Shown piece by piece: positions 1-9,215 of a stretch of DNA of 64,000 nt (positions within the stretch are counted from its first letter, which is position 1; each line of letters begins with the position of its first letter). Origin of the DNA: Georgenia satyanarayanai (GTDB lineage Bacteria; Actinomycetota; Actinomycetes; Actinomycetales; Actinomycetaceae). The stretch covers positions 310,001-374,000 of the forward strand of contig NZ_JAMBNZ010000003.1 in assembly GCF_023715365.1 (NCBI RefSeq), in the 5' to 3' direction. Made by a program: the position numbers and the translations under genes. The notes below the pieces were generated by a model, which was given only the letters and a program-made list of their open reading frames with translations, made no database searches and was not told where the DNA came from.

Positions 1-2
1 TG

Positions 3-161
3 CGCAGCTTCGACGAGGACGCCGTCGCCGCCGGTGAGCTCGAGGTGGACGACCCCTACTTCGGTGAGGACGCGGACTTCGTCGCCACCTACGAGGAGGT
101 GCTGCCGGCCTGCGAGGGCGTGGTGGCCCACCTCAGGGAGCGCCTGTCCCTCACCCGCTGA
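3..161 (+). CDS. Low-molecular-weight protein-tyrosine phosphatase, C-terminal fragment
   Basis: The window opens inside this gene; only the last 52 codons are visible, ending at TGA 159-161. The peptide contains VDDPYFGEDADF followed by a helix ending in VVAHLRERL. This matches the C-terminus of LMW tyrosine phosphatases, where the Asp of the DP(Y/F) loop is the general acid and is followed by a helical tail. The N-terminal CX5R phosphate-binding loop lies outside the window, so activity cannot be judged. The family is cytoplasmic and dephosphorylates tyrosine-phosphorylated proteins. The next gene, purB, begins 67 bp later on the same strand. Confidence 0.75.
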   Translation, partial: RSFDEDAVAAGELEVDDPYFGEDADFVATYEEVLPACEGVVAHLRERLSLTR

Positions 162-228
162 CGCCGGGGGCCGCACGCCGAGTGGACGGGGCGGCTCGTG
201 GTGCCCGGGCTCTGGGAGACTGGGAGCC

Positions 229-1728
229 ATGAGCGAGCAGCCCAGCACCACGTCGTCCGCCAGCCTGTCGGCCGGAGCAGCTCCGGGCCGGCACCGCGTC
301 CCCCTCGCGGAGCTCGAGCCGCCGATCGCGCTCGGCCCGCTCGACGGGCGCTACCGCGGCGTCGTCGCCCCGCTCGTCGACCACCTCTCCGAGGCGGCCC
401 TCAACCGGGCCCGGCTCGACGTCGAGGTCTCCTGGCTGGTCCACCTCACCACCTCCGGCGCCCTCCCGGGGGCCCCGCAGCTGAGCGACGTGGACGTCGC
501 CTACCTGCGCGGCGTCGTCGACTCCTTCGGGGCGGAGGAGATCGCCGAGCTCGCGGAGATCGAGCGCGAGACCCGGCACGACGTCAAGGCCGTGGAGTAC
601 TTCCTCAAGCGGCGGCTGGCCGCGGCCGCCGAGGCGGTCGGGCCGGACAGCCCGCTGCCCGCCGTCGGGGAGATTGTCCACATCTTCTGCACGAGCGAGG
701 ACGTCAACAACCTCTCCTACGCCGTCACCATCCGTGACGCCGTCCGCCAGGTCTGGCTGCCCGCGGCGATCGCCCTCGTCGGTGACCTCGCCGAGCTCGC
801 CCGCGAGACGGCCGAGGTGCCCATGCTCTCGCGCACCCACGGCCAGACGGCCACGCCCACGACGCTCGGCAAGGAGGTCGCGGTGCTCGCCGCCCGCCTG
901 CGCCGCCAGCTGCGCCGGGTCTCCGCGGCTGAGTTCATGGGCAAGATCAACGGCGCGACGGGCACCTACGGCGCGCACGCCGTCTCGGTCCCGGACACCG
1001 ACTGGCAGGCCGTCTCGCGCTCCTTCGTCGAGGGCCTGGGCCTCACGTGGAACCCGTTGACGACGCAGATCGAGGCGCACGACTGGCAGGCCGAGCTCTA
1101 CGCCGACATCGCCCGCTTCAACAGGATCCTGCACAACCTGTGCACGGACGTGTGGACCTACATCTCCCTCGGCTACTTCCGCCAGCGTCTCGCGGCCCAG
1201 GGCTCGACCGGCTCCTCGACGATGCCGCACAAGGTCAACCCGATCCGCTTCGAGAACGCCGAGGCGAACCTCGAGATCTCCTCCGCGCTCCTCGACACCC
1301 TCGGCGCCACGCTCGTCACCTCCCGTCTCCAGCGCGACCTCACCGACTCGACGACGCAGCGCAACATCGGTGTCGCGCTCGGGCACTCGCTGCTCGCCGT
1401 CGACAACGTCCGCCGCGGCCTGGCGGGCCTCGACGTCGACGCCGCCGTCATGGCTCGCGACCTCGACGACTCGTGGGAGGTGCTCGGCGAGGCCGTCCAG
1501 TCCGCGATGCGTGCCGCGTCCGTCGCTGGCGCCGAGGGCATGGCCGACCCGTACGAGCGGCTCAAGGAGCTCACCCGCGGGCGCCGCGTCGACGCCGACG
1601 GCATGCGCGGCCTCATCGCCGGGCTCGGGCTCCCCCGCGACGTCGAGGAGCGGCTCCTCGCGCTCACGCCGGCCACCTACACGGGGCTGGCCGCCTCACT
1701 CGTCGCCCACCTCGACGACGTGGGCTGA
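229..1728 (+). CDS. purB: Adenylosuccinate lyase
   Basis: 499 residues. PurB catalyses two fumarate-releasing steps in purine synthesis: SAICAR to AICAR, and adenylosuccinate to AMP. The family signature GSSTMPHKVNP is at residues 328-338 and carries the flexible-loop catalytic Ser. SRTHGQTATPTT near residue 203 holds the conserved His, and the N-terminal LGPLDGRY block is typical of the E. coli-type PurB group. ATG 229 was chosen because the reading frame upstream is low-complexity and overlaps the preceding gene. Length is slightly above the usual 450-480 because of an N-terminal Ser/Ala-rich extension. A perfect palindrome 21 bp after the stop probably terminates transcription. Confidence 0.95.
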   Translation: MSEQPSTTSSASLSAGAAPGRHRVPLAELEPPIALGPLDGRYRGVVAPLVDHLSEAALNRARLDVEVSWLVHLTTSGALPGAPQLSDVDVAYLRGVVDSFGAEEIAELAEIERETRHDVKAVEYFLKRRLAAAAEAVGPDSPLPAVGEIVHIFCTSEDVNNLSYAVTIRDAVRQVWLPAAIALVGDLAELARETAEVPMLSRTHGQTATPTTLGKEVAVLAARLRRQLRRVSAAEFMGKINGATGTYGAHAVSVPDTDWQAVSRSFVEGLGLTWNPLTTQIEAHDWQAELYADIARFNRILHNLCTDVWTYISLGYFRQRLAAQGSTGSSTMPHKVNPIRFENAEANLEISSALLDTLGATLVTSRLQRDLTDSTTQRNIGVALGHSLLAVDNVRRGLAGLDVDAAVMARDLDDSWEVLGEAVQSAMRAASVAGAEGMADPYERLKELTRGRRVDADGMRGLIAGLGLPRDVEERLLALTPATYTGLAASLVAHLDDVG

Positions 1729-1748
1729 CAGACCGCCGCTCCCTCTCG

Positions 1749-1792
1749 CGCCGAGAGCCGGATTCCTCCGCCGAGGAATCCGGCTCTCGGCG
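1749..1792 (+). terminator. REP-like palindrome copy A, likely terminator after purB
   Basis: Perfect inverted repeat with 20-bp arms (1749-1768 and 1773-1792; core GCCGAGAGCCGGATTCCTC) and a CGCC loop. It starts 21 bp after the purB stop. There is no T-tract, as is common for GC-rich actinobacterial terminators. It belongs to a repeat family with further copies at 5533, 49639, 53008 and 60293. Confidence 0.8.
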
Positions 1793-1850
1793 TCAGGCGG
1801 TGGGACCTTGGTCCGTGGGATTCGTCCGAATTGGCCCGGACGATGAGCGG

Positions 1851-2477
1851 GTGAACCTCACCGAGACACGGCCGGGCCTACGGCAGATCCGGCACACCGA
1901 CGGGTGGATCTTCGCCACCATGCTGCTGTCGGCCTGCCTCAGCCTCACCGCCTCCTTCGTGCTGTCGGTCGACGCGGTCACGCTCGCGGCCGACCCGAAC
2001 GCCCAGCTGACGTGCAACATCAGCTCGGTGCTCAGCTGCGGCGCGGTCGGGGTCTCCTCGCAGGCGGCCGTCTTCGGCTTCCCCAACGCCTTCCTCGGCC
2101 TGGTCGCGGAGCCGGTCGTCATCACGATCGCCGTCGCCGGGCTGGGCGGGGTCCGGTTCCCGCGCTGGTTCATGTTCTCCGCGCAGGTCGTCTACACGCT
2201 CGGGGTCGTCTTCGCCTACTGGCTCTTCTACCAGTCGATGTTCCACATCGGCGCCCTGTGCCCGTGGTGCCTGCTCGTCACGCTCTCGACGACGCTCGTC
2301 TTCGCCACGCTCCTGCACTACAACGTGCGCGAGAACAACCTCTTCCTCACCCCCCGCGCCCACGAGCGCGCGCTCGCCTTCATCCGCGCGGGCTGGGACG
2401 GCGCGGTCGTCATGGCCTGGGTGGGCGCCGTCGTCGTCGCCGTCATCGTCAAGTACGGCGCCGACCTCCTGCCCTGA
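1851..2477 (+). CDS. Vitamin K epoxide reductase (VKOR) family membrane protein
   Basis: 208 residues with four to five predicted membrane helices. VKOR homologs in actinobacteria reoxidise a DsbA-like partner and pass electrons to menaquinone, so supporting disulfide formation in exported proteins. The four redox cysteines are visible: C55 and C63 in the external loop (TCNISSVLSCG) and the CPWC pair at 137-140 that reacts with quinone. GTG 1851 was chosen as the first start after the purB terminator that keeps the whole hydrophobic domain; no strong Shine-Dalgarno is seen. No fused thioredoxin domain is present, so a separate DsbA-type partner is expected elsewhere. It lies just upstream of the copper operon, but a separate operator suggests separate transcription. 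Confidence 0.88.
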   Translation: MNLTETRPGLRQIRHTDGWIFATMLLSACLSLTASFVLSVDAVTLAADPNAQLTCNISSVLSCGAVGVSSQAAVFGFPNAFLGLVAEPVVITIAVAGLGGVRFPRWFMFSAQVVYTLGVVFAYWLFYQSMFHIGALCPWCLLVTLSTTLVFATLLHYNVRENNLFLTPRAHERALAFIRAGWDGAVVMAWVGAVVVAVIVKYGADLLP

Positions 2478-2497
2478 CACTCCCCTCCCCGTGGCGG

Positions 2498-2519
2498 GAA
2501 TACCCCTAGGGGGTATACC
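2498..2519 (+). promoter_or_regulatory. CsoR copper operator
   Basis: Near-perfect dyad ATACCCCTAGGGGGTAT at 2500-2516, extending to TATACC. It has the poly-C/poly-G form known for CsoR operators. It lies 30-50 bp upstream of the csoR start and overlaps the region expected to hold the promoter, so apo-CsoR would repress csoR-copZ-copA and copper would relieve it. Confidence 0.85.
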
Positions 2520-2546
2520 GTTGACGATGTCGGAAGGGAGCATCAC

Positions 2547-2828
2547 ATGGCCGGCTACAGCGGCACGAAAGAGGACTACGCCCGGCGCCTGCGGCGCATC
2601 GAGGGCCAGGTCCGCGGCATCGCCCGCATGGTCGACGAGGACACGTACTGCATCGACGTCCTCACCCAGATCTCCGCCGTCACCAAGGCGCTCCAGGCGG
2701 TCGGCATCGGCCTTGTCGAGGACCACCTCGGCCACTGCGTCGTCGACGCCGCCCGCTCCTCGCACGAGGAGGGCGCCGAGAAGGTCCGCGAGGCGAGCGA
2801 GGCCATCGCCCGGCTCGTCCGGTCATAG
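2547..2828 (+). CDS. csoR: Copper-sensing transcriptional repressor CsoR
   Basis: 93 residues, a normal length for the CsoR/RcnR (DUF156) four-helix family. The Cu(I) ligands C35, H60 and C64 are all present (TYCID and EDHLGHC). The N-terminal RRLRRIEGQVRGI block is the family's DNA-binding helix. A clear Shine-Dalgarno (GGAAGGGAG) precedes ATG 2547. The gene sits directly behind a CsoR-type dyad and heads the operon with copZ (27 bp downstream) and copA, so autoregulated copper-responsive control is well supported. The C-H-C ligand set argues for copper over nickel or cobalt sensing. Confidence 0.93.
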   Translation: MAGYSGTKEDYARRLRRIEGQVRGIARMVDEDTYCIDVLTQISAVTKALQAVGIGLVEDHLGHCVVDAARSSHEEGAEKVREASEAIARLVRS

Positions 2829-2855
2829 ATCCCTACCCACCCCCAAGGAGTACCC

Positions 2856-3110
2856 ATGAGCACCGACCCGTCGCCCATCGACCGCACCACCGTCCTGGAC
2901 GTCCAGGGCATGACCTGCGGGCACTGCGTGTCCGCCGTGACGCGTGAGCTGGAGGACGTCAAGGACGTCTCCAAGGTCAGCGTCATCCTGCGCAACGGCG
3001 GGACCTCGGAGGTCACCGTCGTCTCCGACGCCGTCCTCGACGAGGACGCCCTGCGCGCCGCCGTCGACGAGGCCGGCTACACCGTCACCGCCGTCCACGT
3101 CGACAACTAG
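2856..3110 (+). CDS. copZ: Heavy-metal-associated domain copper chaperone CopZ
   Basis: 84 residues forming a single HMA ferredoxin-like fold. The metal-binding motif MTCGHC is near residues 19-24, followed by the usual amphipathic helix and a second beta-alpha-beta unit. An additional His between the cysteines (CGHC) is typical of CopZ rather than of ATPase N-terminal domains. It carries Cu(I) in the cytoplasm to CopA and can deliver it to CsoR. It is preceded by AAGGAG, sits 27 bp after csoR and 22 bp before copA, and should be co-transcribed from the CsoR-controlled promoter. Confidence 0.92.
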   Translation: MSTDPSPIDRTTVLDVQGMTCGHCVSAVTRELEDVKDVSKVSVILRNGGTSEVTVVSDAVLDEDALRAAVDEAGYTVTAVHVDN

Positions 3111-3132
3111 AACCAGCCCGAAGGAGGCCGCC

Positions 3133-5517
3133 ATGTCATCCCCCACCCAGACCAGCACACCATTCGGTGAGATCGACCTCGCCGTCGAGGGGATGACCTG
3201 CGCCTCCTGCGTCGGCCGCGTGGAGAAGAAGCTCAACGCGGTCCCCGGCGTCAGCGCCACCGTCAACCTCGCCACCGAGTCCGCACACCTCACCCTCGAG
3301 GAGCAGGTGGCGGACGAGGACGTCGTCAAGGCCGTCGAACGCGCCGGGTACGCCGCCACCGTGACCCGCCGCCGGACCGCGGACGCCCCCCACGGGCACG
3401 GGCACGACGACGGCGGGCACGACGGCGAGCACGGCGGCGACGGCCACGGCACCGAGCACGCCCTCGCCGGGCACAGCCACGGCGCCGGGGACGACACCTC
3501 CTCCCCCGCCGAGCGGCGCCAGGCGGACCTGCGACGGCGCCTGCGGGTCGCGGGTGTGCTCAGCGTGCCGATCGTCGCGCTGTCGATGGTCCCGCCGCTC
3601 CAGTTCCCGGGCTGGCAGTGGGTCGTCGCGCTCCTGTCGCTGCCCGTGGTGACCTGGGCTGCCTGGCCCTTCCACCGCTCGGCGGCCAAGGCCGCCCGGC
3701 ACGGCGCCTCGACGATGGACACCCTCGTGTCCGTCGGTGTCATCGCGGCCACGCTGTGGTCCCTGTGGGCGCTGCTGCTCGGCGGCGCCGGGGAGATCGG
3801 GATGCGAATGACCCCGCACCTGTTCCCCGCCCAGGGTGCACTGGGTGAGGTCGGCATGCCCGAGCTCTACTTCGAGGTCGCGGCGGTCGTCACGACCTTC
3901 CTCCTCGCCGGCCGCTACGCCGAGTCACGCTCCCGCCGCCGGGCGGGTGACGCGCTGCGCGCCCTGCTCTCCCTCGGCGCCAAGGACGTCGCGCGGCTCA
4001 CCGTGGACGACGCCGGGCGGCGCACCGAGGAGCGCGTGCCCGTCGAGCAGCTCGCCGCCGGGGACCTGTTCGTCGTCCGCCCCGGGGAGAAGGTCGCCAC
4101 CGACGGCGTCGTCGTCGAGGGCAGCTCCGCGGTGGACGCCTCGATGCTCACCGGGGAACCGGTGCCCGTCGACGTCGGTCCCGGTGACACGGTGACCGGC
4201 GCGACCGTCAACGCCTCCGGGCGCCTGGTCGTGCGGGCCACCCGCGTGGGCGAGGAGACGACGCTCGCCCAGATCGGCCGCCTCGTCACCCGGGCCCAGA
4301 CCGGCAAGGCCCCGGTCCAGCGGCTCGCGGACCGCATCTCCGCCGTCTTCGTCCCGGTCGTGTTCGTCATCGCGATCGGCACCTTCGCGGTGTGGATGCT
4401 CTCCGGCGCCAACCTCCAGGCGGCCTTCACCGCCGCCGTCGCCGTCCTCATCATCGCCTGCCCCTGCGCCCTCGGGCTGGCGACCCCCACCGCCCTGCTC
4501 GTCGGCTCGGGCCGCGCCTCGCAGCTCGGGATCGTCATCAAGGGCCCGGAGATCCTCGAGTCCACCCGCCGCATCGACACCATGGTGCTCGACAAGACCG
4601 GCACGGTGACCGAGGGACGCATGGAGCTCGCGGACGTCACCACCGCCGCGGACCGCAGCCTGGTGCTGCGGCTCGCGGGAGCGGTCGAGGCGGCCAGCGA
4701 GCACCCGATCGCCCAGGCCGTCGCGGCCGGCGCCCGCGCCGAGCTCGGCGACCTCCCCGAGGTGACCGGCTTCGCGAACCACGCCGGGCGCGGGGTCAGC
4801 GGCACGGTCGAGGGCCACGAGGTCCTCGTCGGCCGCCCCGCCTGGCTCGTCGAGCAGGGCGTCACCGTGCCCGACGGCGTGACCCGGGACCACCGGGACG
4901 CCGAGCGGACCGGGGCGACCGCCGTCGTCGTCGCCTGGGACGGCACCGCCCGCGGCGTCCTCGCCGTCCGGGACACCGTCAAGGCCACCTCGGCCGAGGC
5001 CGTCTCGCGGCTGCGGGAGCTCGGCGTGCGGCCGATGCTCCTCACCGGCGACAACCGGGCCACCGCCGAGGCCGTGGCCCGCGAGGTCGGGATCCCGGCC
5101 GAGGACGTCATCGCCGAGGTGCTGCCGGAGGACAAGCTCGACGTCGTCGCCCGCCTCCAGGGCGAGGGCCGGGTCGTGGCGATGGTCGGGGACGGCGTCA
5201 ACGACGCCGCGGCCCTCGCGCAGGCCGGGCAGCAGGGCCTGGGCCTGGCGATGGGCACCGGCACCGACGTCGCGATCGAGGCCAGCGACATCACGCTCGT
5301 GACGGGCGACCTACGCGCCGCCCCGACGTCGATCGCCGTCTCCCGCGCCACCCTGCGGGTGATCAAGCAGAACCTCTTCTGGGCCTTCGCCTACAACGTC
5401 GCCGCGATCCCGCTCGCGGCGCTCGGGCTGCTCAACCCGATGATCGCCGGTGCCGCGATGGCGGCGAGCTCGGTCATCGTCGTCGGCAACTCCCTGCGCC
5501 TGCGCCGCGCCGGCTGA
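3133..5517 (+). CDS. copA: Copper-exporting P1B-type ATPase CopA
   Basis: 794 residues. It exports Cu(I) across the cytoplasmic membrane at the cost of ATP. Domain order: one N-terminal HMA domain (CASC at 23-26), a His/Asp/Gly-rich linker at about residues 86-120, eight-helix membrane domain with CPC at 443-445, actuator motif MLTGEP, phosphorylation site DKTGT (D487), HP motif SEHPIAQA, and hinge GDGVND at 686-691. ATG 3133 follows a perfect AAGGAGG. The His-rich linker between the HMA domain and the first helix is longer than usual and probably binds metal. It is the last gene of the operon; a palindrome starts 16 bp after the stop. Confidence 0.95.
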   Translation: MSSPTQTSTPFGEIDLAVEGMTCASCVGRVEKKLNAVPGVSATVNLATESAHLTLEEQVADEDVVKAVERAGYAATVTRRRTADAPHGHGHDDGGHDGEHGGDGHGTEHALAGHSHGAGDDTSSPAERRQADLRRRLRVAGVLSVPIVALSMVPPLQFPGWQWVVALLSLPVVTWAAWPFHRSAAKAARHGASTMDTLVSVGVIAATLWSLWALLLGGAGEIGMRMTPHLFPAQGALGEVGMPELYFEVAAVVTTFLLAGRYAESRSRRRAGDALRALLSLGAKDVARLTVDDAGRRTEERVPVEQLAAGDLFVVRPGEKVATDGVVVEGSSAVDASMLTGEPVPVDVGPGDTVTGATVNASGRLVVRATRVGEETTLAQIGRLVTRAQTGKAPVQRLADRISAVFVPVVFVIAIGTFAVWMLSGANLQAAFTAAVAVLIIACPCALGLATPTALLVGSGRASQLGIVIKGPEILESTRRIDTMVLDKTGTVTEGRMELADVTTAADRSLVLRLAGAVEAASEHPIAQAVAAGARAELGDLPEVTGFANHAGRGVSGTVEGHEVLVGRPAWLVEQGVTVPDGVTRDHRDAERTGATAVVVAWDGTARGVLAVRDTVKATSAEAVSRLRELGVRPMLLTGDNRATAEAVAREVGIPAEDVIAEVLPEDKLDVVARLQGEGRVVAMVGDGVNDAAALAQAGQQGLGLAMGTGTDVAIEASDITLVTGDLRAAPTSIAVSRATLRVIKQNLFWAFAYNVAAIPLAALGLLNPMIAGAAMAASSVIVVGNSLRLRRAG

Positions 5518-5532
5518 CCCCCGCTAGAGATG

Positions 5533-5575
5533 CGCCGACAGCCGGATTCCTCCTGGAGGAATCCGGCTGTCGGCG
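5533..5575. terminator. REP-like palindrome copy B, bidirectional terminator
   Basis: Inverted repeat with arms of about 20 bp (core GCCGACAGCCGGATTCCTC) around a very short centre. It lies between the convergent copA stop (5517) and metQ stop (5590), so it could end transcription from both sides. Same family as copies at 1749, 49639, 53008 and 60293. Confidence 0.8.
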
Positions 5576-5589
5576 TACATGGGGGTGGG

Positions 5590-6441
5590 TTAGAAGGCGG
5601 GGATGATCTCGCCGGCGGGCCAGCGCTCGGCGATGAAGTCGCGGACCGCCTGGGAGTGCAGCGCCTCGTCCAGGGCGAGGATCGCCTCGTTCTCGGCGTC
5701 CTCCGCGCGCACGGCGAGGAGGTTGGCGTAGGGGTTGCCCTCGCCGGACTCGAGGAGGATGGCGTCCTCGGCCGGGTTGAGGTCGGCCTCGAGGGCGTAG
5801 TTGCCGTTGATGACGGCGGCGTCGAAGTCCTGGAGGCTGCGGACGAGCTGGGCGGCCTCGAGCTCGGCGAGCTCGACGTTCTTCGGGTTGTCCGCGACGT
5901 CGAAGATCGTCGGGTCCTCGACGTCCTCGGCCAGGGTGAAGATACCCTCGGCGGCGAGGAGCTCGAGCGCGCGGGCCTGGTTGGCCGGGTCGTTGGGCAC
6001 GCCCACCTGGGCGCCGTCGGGCAGCTCGTCGAGCGAGGTGAGGGAGTCGGAGTAGACGCCGTAGGGCTCGATGTGGACGCCCTCGAAGTGCGCGAAGTCG
6101 TAGCCCTTCTCCTCCACCTCGGCCTCGTAGTACGGCAGGTGCTGGAAGAAGTTCGCGTCCAGCTCCCCCTCGGCGAGCTGGACGTTGGGCTGGACGTAGT
6201 CGGTGTACTCGACGATGTCGAGGGTGAAGCCGGCGTCCTCGGCGAGGTTGTCCTGGACGAACTCGAGGATTTCGGCGTGCGGGGTGGGGCTGGCGCCGAC
6301 GACGATCGTCGCGACCTCGCCCTCGGAGCCCGACGTGGTGCCGTCGGTGGTGTCGTCCGCGGCGTCACTGCAGGCGGCGAGGGTGAGGGCCGCGACGCCG
6401 ACGAGGGCCGCGATCCGGGTGGAGGTGCGGAGGGTGGTCAT
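5590..6441 (-). CDS. metQ: Methionine ABC transporter substrate-binding lipoprotein
   Basis: 283 residues, NlpA/MetQ family. The N-terminus has a signal peptide with lipobox LAAC (lipidated C24). The hallmark ASPTPHAEILEF begins the mature domain, followed by the YTDYVQPNVQL and NFFQHLPYY blocks typical of MetQ. It captures methionine outside the membrane and delivers it to MetI. It is the last gene of metN-metI-metQ, 23 bp downstream of metI, on the minus strand. The SAM riboswitch ahead of metN should control all three. Other NlpA proteins bind different ligands, but the riboswitch makes methionine the best reading. Confidence 0.92.
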   Translation of the reverse strand: MTTLRTSTRIAALVGVAALTLAACSDAADDTTDGTTSGSEGEVATIVVGASPTPHAEILEFVQDNLAEDAGFTLDIVEYTDYVQPNVQLAEGELDANFFQHLPYYEAEVEEKGYDFAHFEGVHIEPYGVYSDSLTSLDELPDGAQVGVPNDPANQARALELLAAEGIFTLAEDVEDPTIFDVADNPKNVELAELEAAQLVRSLQDFDAAVINGNYALEADLNPAEDAILLESGEGNPYANLLAVRAEDAENEAILALDEALHSQAVRDFIAERWPAGEIIPAF

Positions 6442-6464
6442 GGGACTTCCTTTCGTGGGGACGC

Positions 6465-7142
6465 TCAGCGGTGGTCGACGAGTCGCACGACCCGGTCACC
6501 GAGCATCTGGACGAGCTGGACGAGGACGATGATGACGACGACGGTCACGACCATGACGTCGGTCTGGAAACGGTTGTAGCCGTGGTTGACGGCGAGAGCG
6601 CCGAGCCCGCCGGCACCCAGTGCGCCGGCCATCGCGGAGTAGCCGACGAGCGTGATGACGGTGACGGTCGCACCGCCGACGAGGGCGGGCAGCGCCTCGC
6701 GCACGAGGACCCCGCCGACGATCGCGAGCCGGGAGGCGCCCACCATGCGCGCCGCCTCGACCTTCCCCGCGCTCACGTCGCGGACGGCGTTCTCGACGAG
6801 CCGCGCGAAGAAGGGTGTGGCGGCGAGCGAGAGCGGGACGACGGCGGAGAGCCACCCGTAGGTGGTGCCGGTGATGAGCCGCGTGAGCGGGAGGATCGCG
6901 ATCATGAGGATGACGAAGGGGAAGGAGCGCCCGACGTTGACGACGGTCGCGAGCGCCGCGTTGACCGCGCGCGCCGGGCGCAGGCCCCCGGGCGCCGTCG
7001 CGACGAGCGCGAGCCCGAGCGGCAGACCGAGCACCACCGTGGCGAGCGAGGACAGCCCGGTCATGTAGAGCGTCTCGAGGGTGGCCTCGGGCAGCTGCTC
7101 GGTGATGACCCGGTTGCTCAGCGCGTCCTGCAGCCAGCTCAC
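6465..7142 (-). CDS. metI: Methionine ABC transporter permease
   Basis: 225 residues with five to six hydrophobic helices, the usual MetI size. The cytoplasmic coupling (EAA) loop is seen around EAARMVGASRLAIVG. MetI forms the homodimeric channel of the MetNIQ importer. The start overlaps the metN stop by 4 bp, so translation is likely coupled. Confidence 0.92.
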   Translation of the reverse strand: MSWLQDALSNRVITEQLPEATLETLYMTGLSSLATVVLGLPLGLALVATAPGGLRPARAVNAALATVVNVGRSFPFVILMIAILPLTRLITGTTYGWLSAVVPLSLAATPFFARLVENAVRDVSAGKVEAARMVGASRLAIVGGVLVREALPALVGGATVTVITLVGYSAMAGALGAGGLGALAVNHGYNRFQTDVMVVTVVVIIVLVQLVQMLGDRVVRLVDHR

Positions 7143-8119
7143 GGCGCCACCTCCTCGACGTGGACGCCCTCGACGCGCAGCCGGGCGGTGGAGCTCGCGA
7201 CGGCGGCAGCCGGGACGGTGATGCGCAGGCGCCCCACCCGGGTGCCGGCGAGGGTCTCGATCGTGCCGGAGGCGACGTCGACGTCCTCGCCGAGGGTGGC
7301 GACGGCGGCGAGCACCCGGTGCGCGGGCGTCCCCCCGCCGAAGGCGAGCTCGAGGGTAATGCGGCCGGCCACGCCGGGCTCCGGCGGGAGCGGGACGAGG
7401 GAGCGGGCGAGCCGCGAGCCGTGCTCGCCGGCCACCTCGGCGATCGGCCCGGTCTGGGCCACCTTCCCGTGGTCGAGGAGCGTGACGGAGTCGCAGACCT
7501 CCCGGACCACGGACATCTCGTGGGTGATGATGAGGACGGTCAGCCCCAGGCGGTCGCGCAGCTCACGGATGAGCCGCAGGATCTGGCGGGTGGTGTCGGA
7601 GTCGAGGGCCGAGGTGGGCTCGTCGCACAGGAGCACCGCCGGCTCGGCCGCGAGCGCCCGGGCGATGCCGACACGCTGCTTCTGCCCGCCGGACAGCTGC
7701 GCGGGGTAGGAGTCACCGCGGTCCCCGAGGCCCACGAGCTGGAGCAGCTCGGCCACCCGGACGTCCCGCTCGGCGCGCGACACCTCCGCCACCCGCAGCG
7801 AGTAGGCGACGTTCTGCGCCGCCGTCCGGGCGTCGAGGAGGTTGACGTGCTGGAAGACCATGCCGATCCGCCGCCGCTGCCGGCGCAGCTCACGCTCGCC
7901 GAGGCCGGTGAGGGTGACGCCGTCGATGGCGACGGTCCCCGAGCTCGGCTCCTCGAGGGCGGTGAGGCAGCGGATGAGGGTCGACTTGCCCGCGCCGGAC
8001 TCCCCGACGATCCCGTGGACCTCGCCGCGGGGGACGTGGAGGTCGATGCCGTCCAGGGCGACGACCTCGCGGTCACCGCGGGTGCGGTAGACCTTGCGCA
8101 GGTCGCTGAGGCTGATCAC
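7139..8119 (-). CDS. metN: Methionine ABC transporter ATP-binding protein
   Basis: 326 residues. Walker A GESGAGKST is at 39-47, the signature LSGGQKQR near 142, Walker B LLCDEPTSALD follows, and the H-loop lies in IITHEMSVV. The last 80 or so residues form a NIL domain, which in MetN binds methionine and gives feedback inhibition of transport. GTG 8119 follows GGAGG by six bases. The Shine-Dalgarno sits directly beside the 3' strand of the riboswitch P1 helix, suggesting ligand control of translation initiation. First gene of the metNIQ operon. Confidence 0.94.
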   Translation of the reverse strand: MISLSDLRKVYRTRGDREVVALDGIDLHVPRGEVHGIVGESGAGKSTLIRCLTALEEPSSGTVAIDGVTLTGLGERELRRQRRRIGMVFQHVNLLDARTAAQNVAYSLRVAEVSRAERDVRVAELLQLVGLGDRGDSYPAQLSGGQKQRVGIARALAAEPAVLLCDEPTSALDSDTTRQILRLIRELRDRLGLTVLIITHEMSVVREVCDSVTLLDHGKVAQTGPIAEVAGEHGSRLARSLVPLPPEPGVAGRITLELAFGGGTPAHRVLAAVATLGEDVDVASGTIETLAGTRVGRLRITVPAAAVASSTARLRVEGVHVEEVAP

Positions 8120-8127
8120 GGGGTTCC

Positions 8128-8208
8128 TCCATCGGTCCTGGCGGGAGCACCCGTTGGAGCGGGTTGCTGCAGCGTCGACGAGCCAGGTCTCTCGGCTGCT
8201 CTGGATGG
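8128..8208 (-). promoter_or_regulatory. SAM-I (S-box) riboswitch upstream of metN
   Basis: Read on the minus strand, the leader shows the S-box order: P1 strand CCATC (8204-8208), AGAGCAGCCGAGAGACC, GGCTCGTCGACGC, the invariant AGCAACC (8162-8168), GGGTGCT (about 8146-8152), and the closing P1 strand GATGG (8129-8133). These match the conserved AGAG..GAGGGA..GGCCC..GAxGCC..GCAACC..GGTGCT core with few changes. The closing strand abuts the metN GGAGG, so SAM binding would hide the ribosome site. No T-run terminator is seen, which favours translational control. Confidence 0.85.
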
Positions 8209-8418
8209 TCCCGCCACGTTAGATTCGCCGCCTCCGAAACAGCCGTGGTGTCCACGTTCCGAGATGGAGTGGATAGCGCCTCCCGCGGCCCGCTTGACCG
8301 CCTCCGCCAGCAGCCGCCAGGCCGTATGCACGACGACTTCCGCACGATCATCAGCGACTGGCGGCTCGACGCGCTCAACGGGCAGCTGCGCTACTCGCTC
8401 ACCCATCGCACGCCGGGC

Positions 8419-9215
8419 GGTGTCATAGCGTCGTAGCGACAGTGCTGGGCCGCGCGAGGGGTTGCACGTGGTGCGCAGGATGCTGACGGCGACGGATCGG
8501 GCGGAGATCTCTACAAAGCTGGAAGCGGGGTGGACTGTCCGCAGGATCGCCGAGCACCTCGACCGTCCCCGTCAGTGATTTCCCGCGAGATCCGGCGTGA
8601 CTCGAACAAGACGCGCGGCTACAAGGTGGTCACCGCGGACTGCCGCGCCCAGCGACGCCGGTCCCGCTCCCAGACCGGGAAGATCGGGGCCGACCCGGTC
8701 CTGTGCACCCGGGTCCTGGCCGATCTGAAGCACTCGCGCACTCCGCGCCCAATCGCCGGACGCTTGCACCCGGAGGCCCGGGACGACAGCGTGAGCCCGA
8801 TGAAGGGATCGATGCCGGCGGACGGCAAGACGGTCAGTCACAACGCGATCTACCGGTTCATCTACGCCCTGCCCAAGGGCGAGCTCGCCGCGCACGGGGT
8901 GACGCTGCGCTACAAGCGCACCAGACGCCGCGCACCCAGACCGCTGGGCCAGCCAGACGCCGCGCACCCAGACCGCTGGGCCAGCGCGGGGCGCCAATCG
9001 TGGGCATGGTCAGCATGGATGACCGCGAGGACCTCCCCGCGCGACGCGTACCTGGCCACTGCGAAGGCGACCGGGTGATCGGCGCTCAAGGCCGGTCCGC
9101 CGCCGCGACCCTGGTCGAGCGCACCACCCCGTTCACCACCATCCTGGCGCTGCCGGCTGGCAAGGACAGCGAGCATTTCGCCGACGCCCTGAACGACAAC
9201 GCCGACGAGCTGTGA
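8419..9215 (+). mobile_element. Decayed, right-truncated IS30-family element (copy 1)
   Basis: The left end GGTGTCATAGCGTCGTAGC matches the left end of the intact IS30 at 10002. Similarity continues through the transposase to 9212 and stops within it, so the right end is lost. After the break comes TGAACCGCCCC, which resembles the terminus of IS3-family elements, suggesting a past second insertion or deletion. The roughly 210 bp before this copy (8209-8418) hold the metN leader and no convincing gene. Confidence 0.8.
8462..9215 (+). pseudogene. IS30-family transposase pseudogene
   Basis: Aligned with the intact copy at 10044, this gene has three lesions. One base is lost in the run before codon 40, producing a stop at 8576-8578. 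A 32-bp tandem duplication (8921-8952 and 8953-8984) shifts the frame again. A premature end at 9213-9215 removes the C-terminal third, including the last catalytic Glu. Recognisable segments include REIRRDSNKTRGYK and TLVERTTPFTTILALPAGK. It cannot make an active transposase. Confidence 0.85.

Noticed and set aside
8116..8406. Minus-strand 96-residue open frame and plus-strand 90-residue frame before the first IS30
   Set aside because: They overlap the metN leader and SAM riboswitch, lack ribosome sites, and match no family I recognise.
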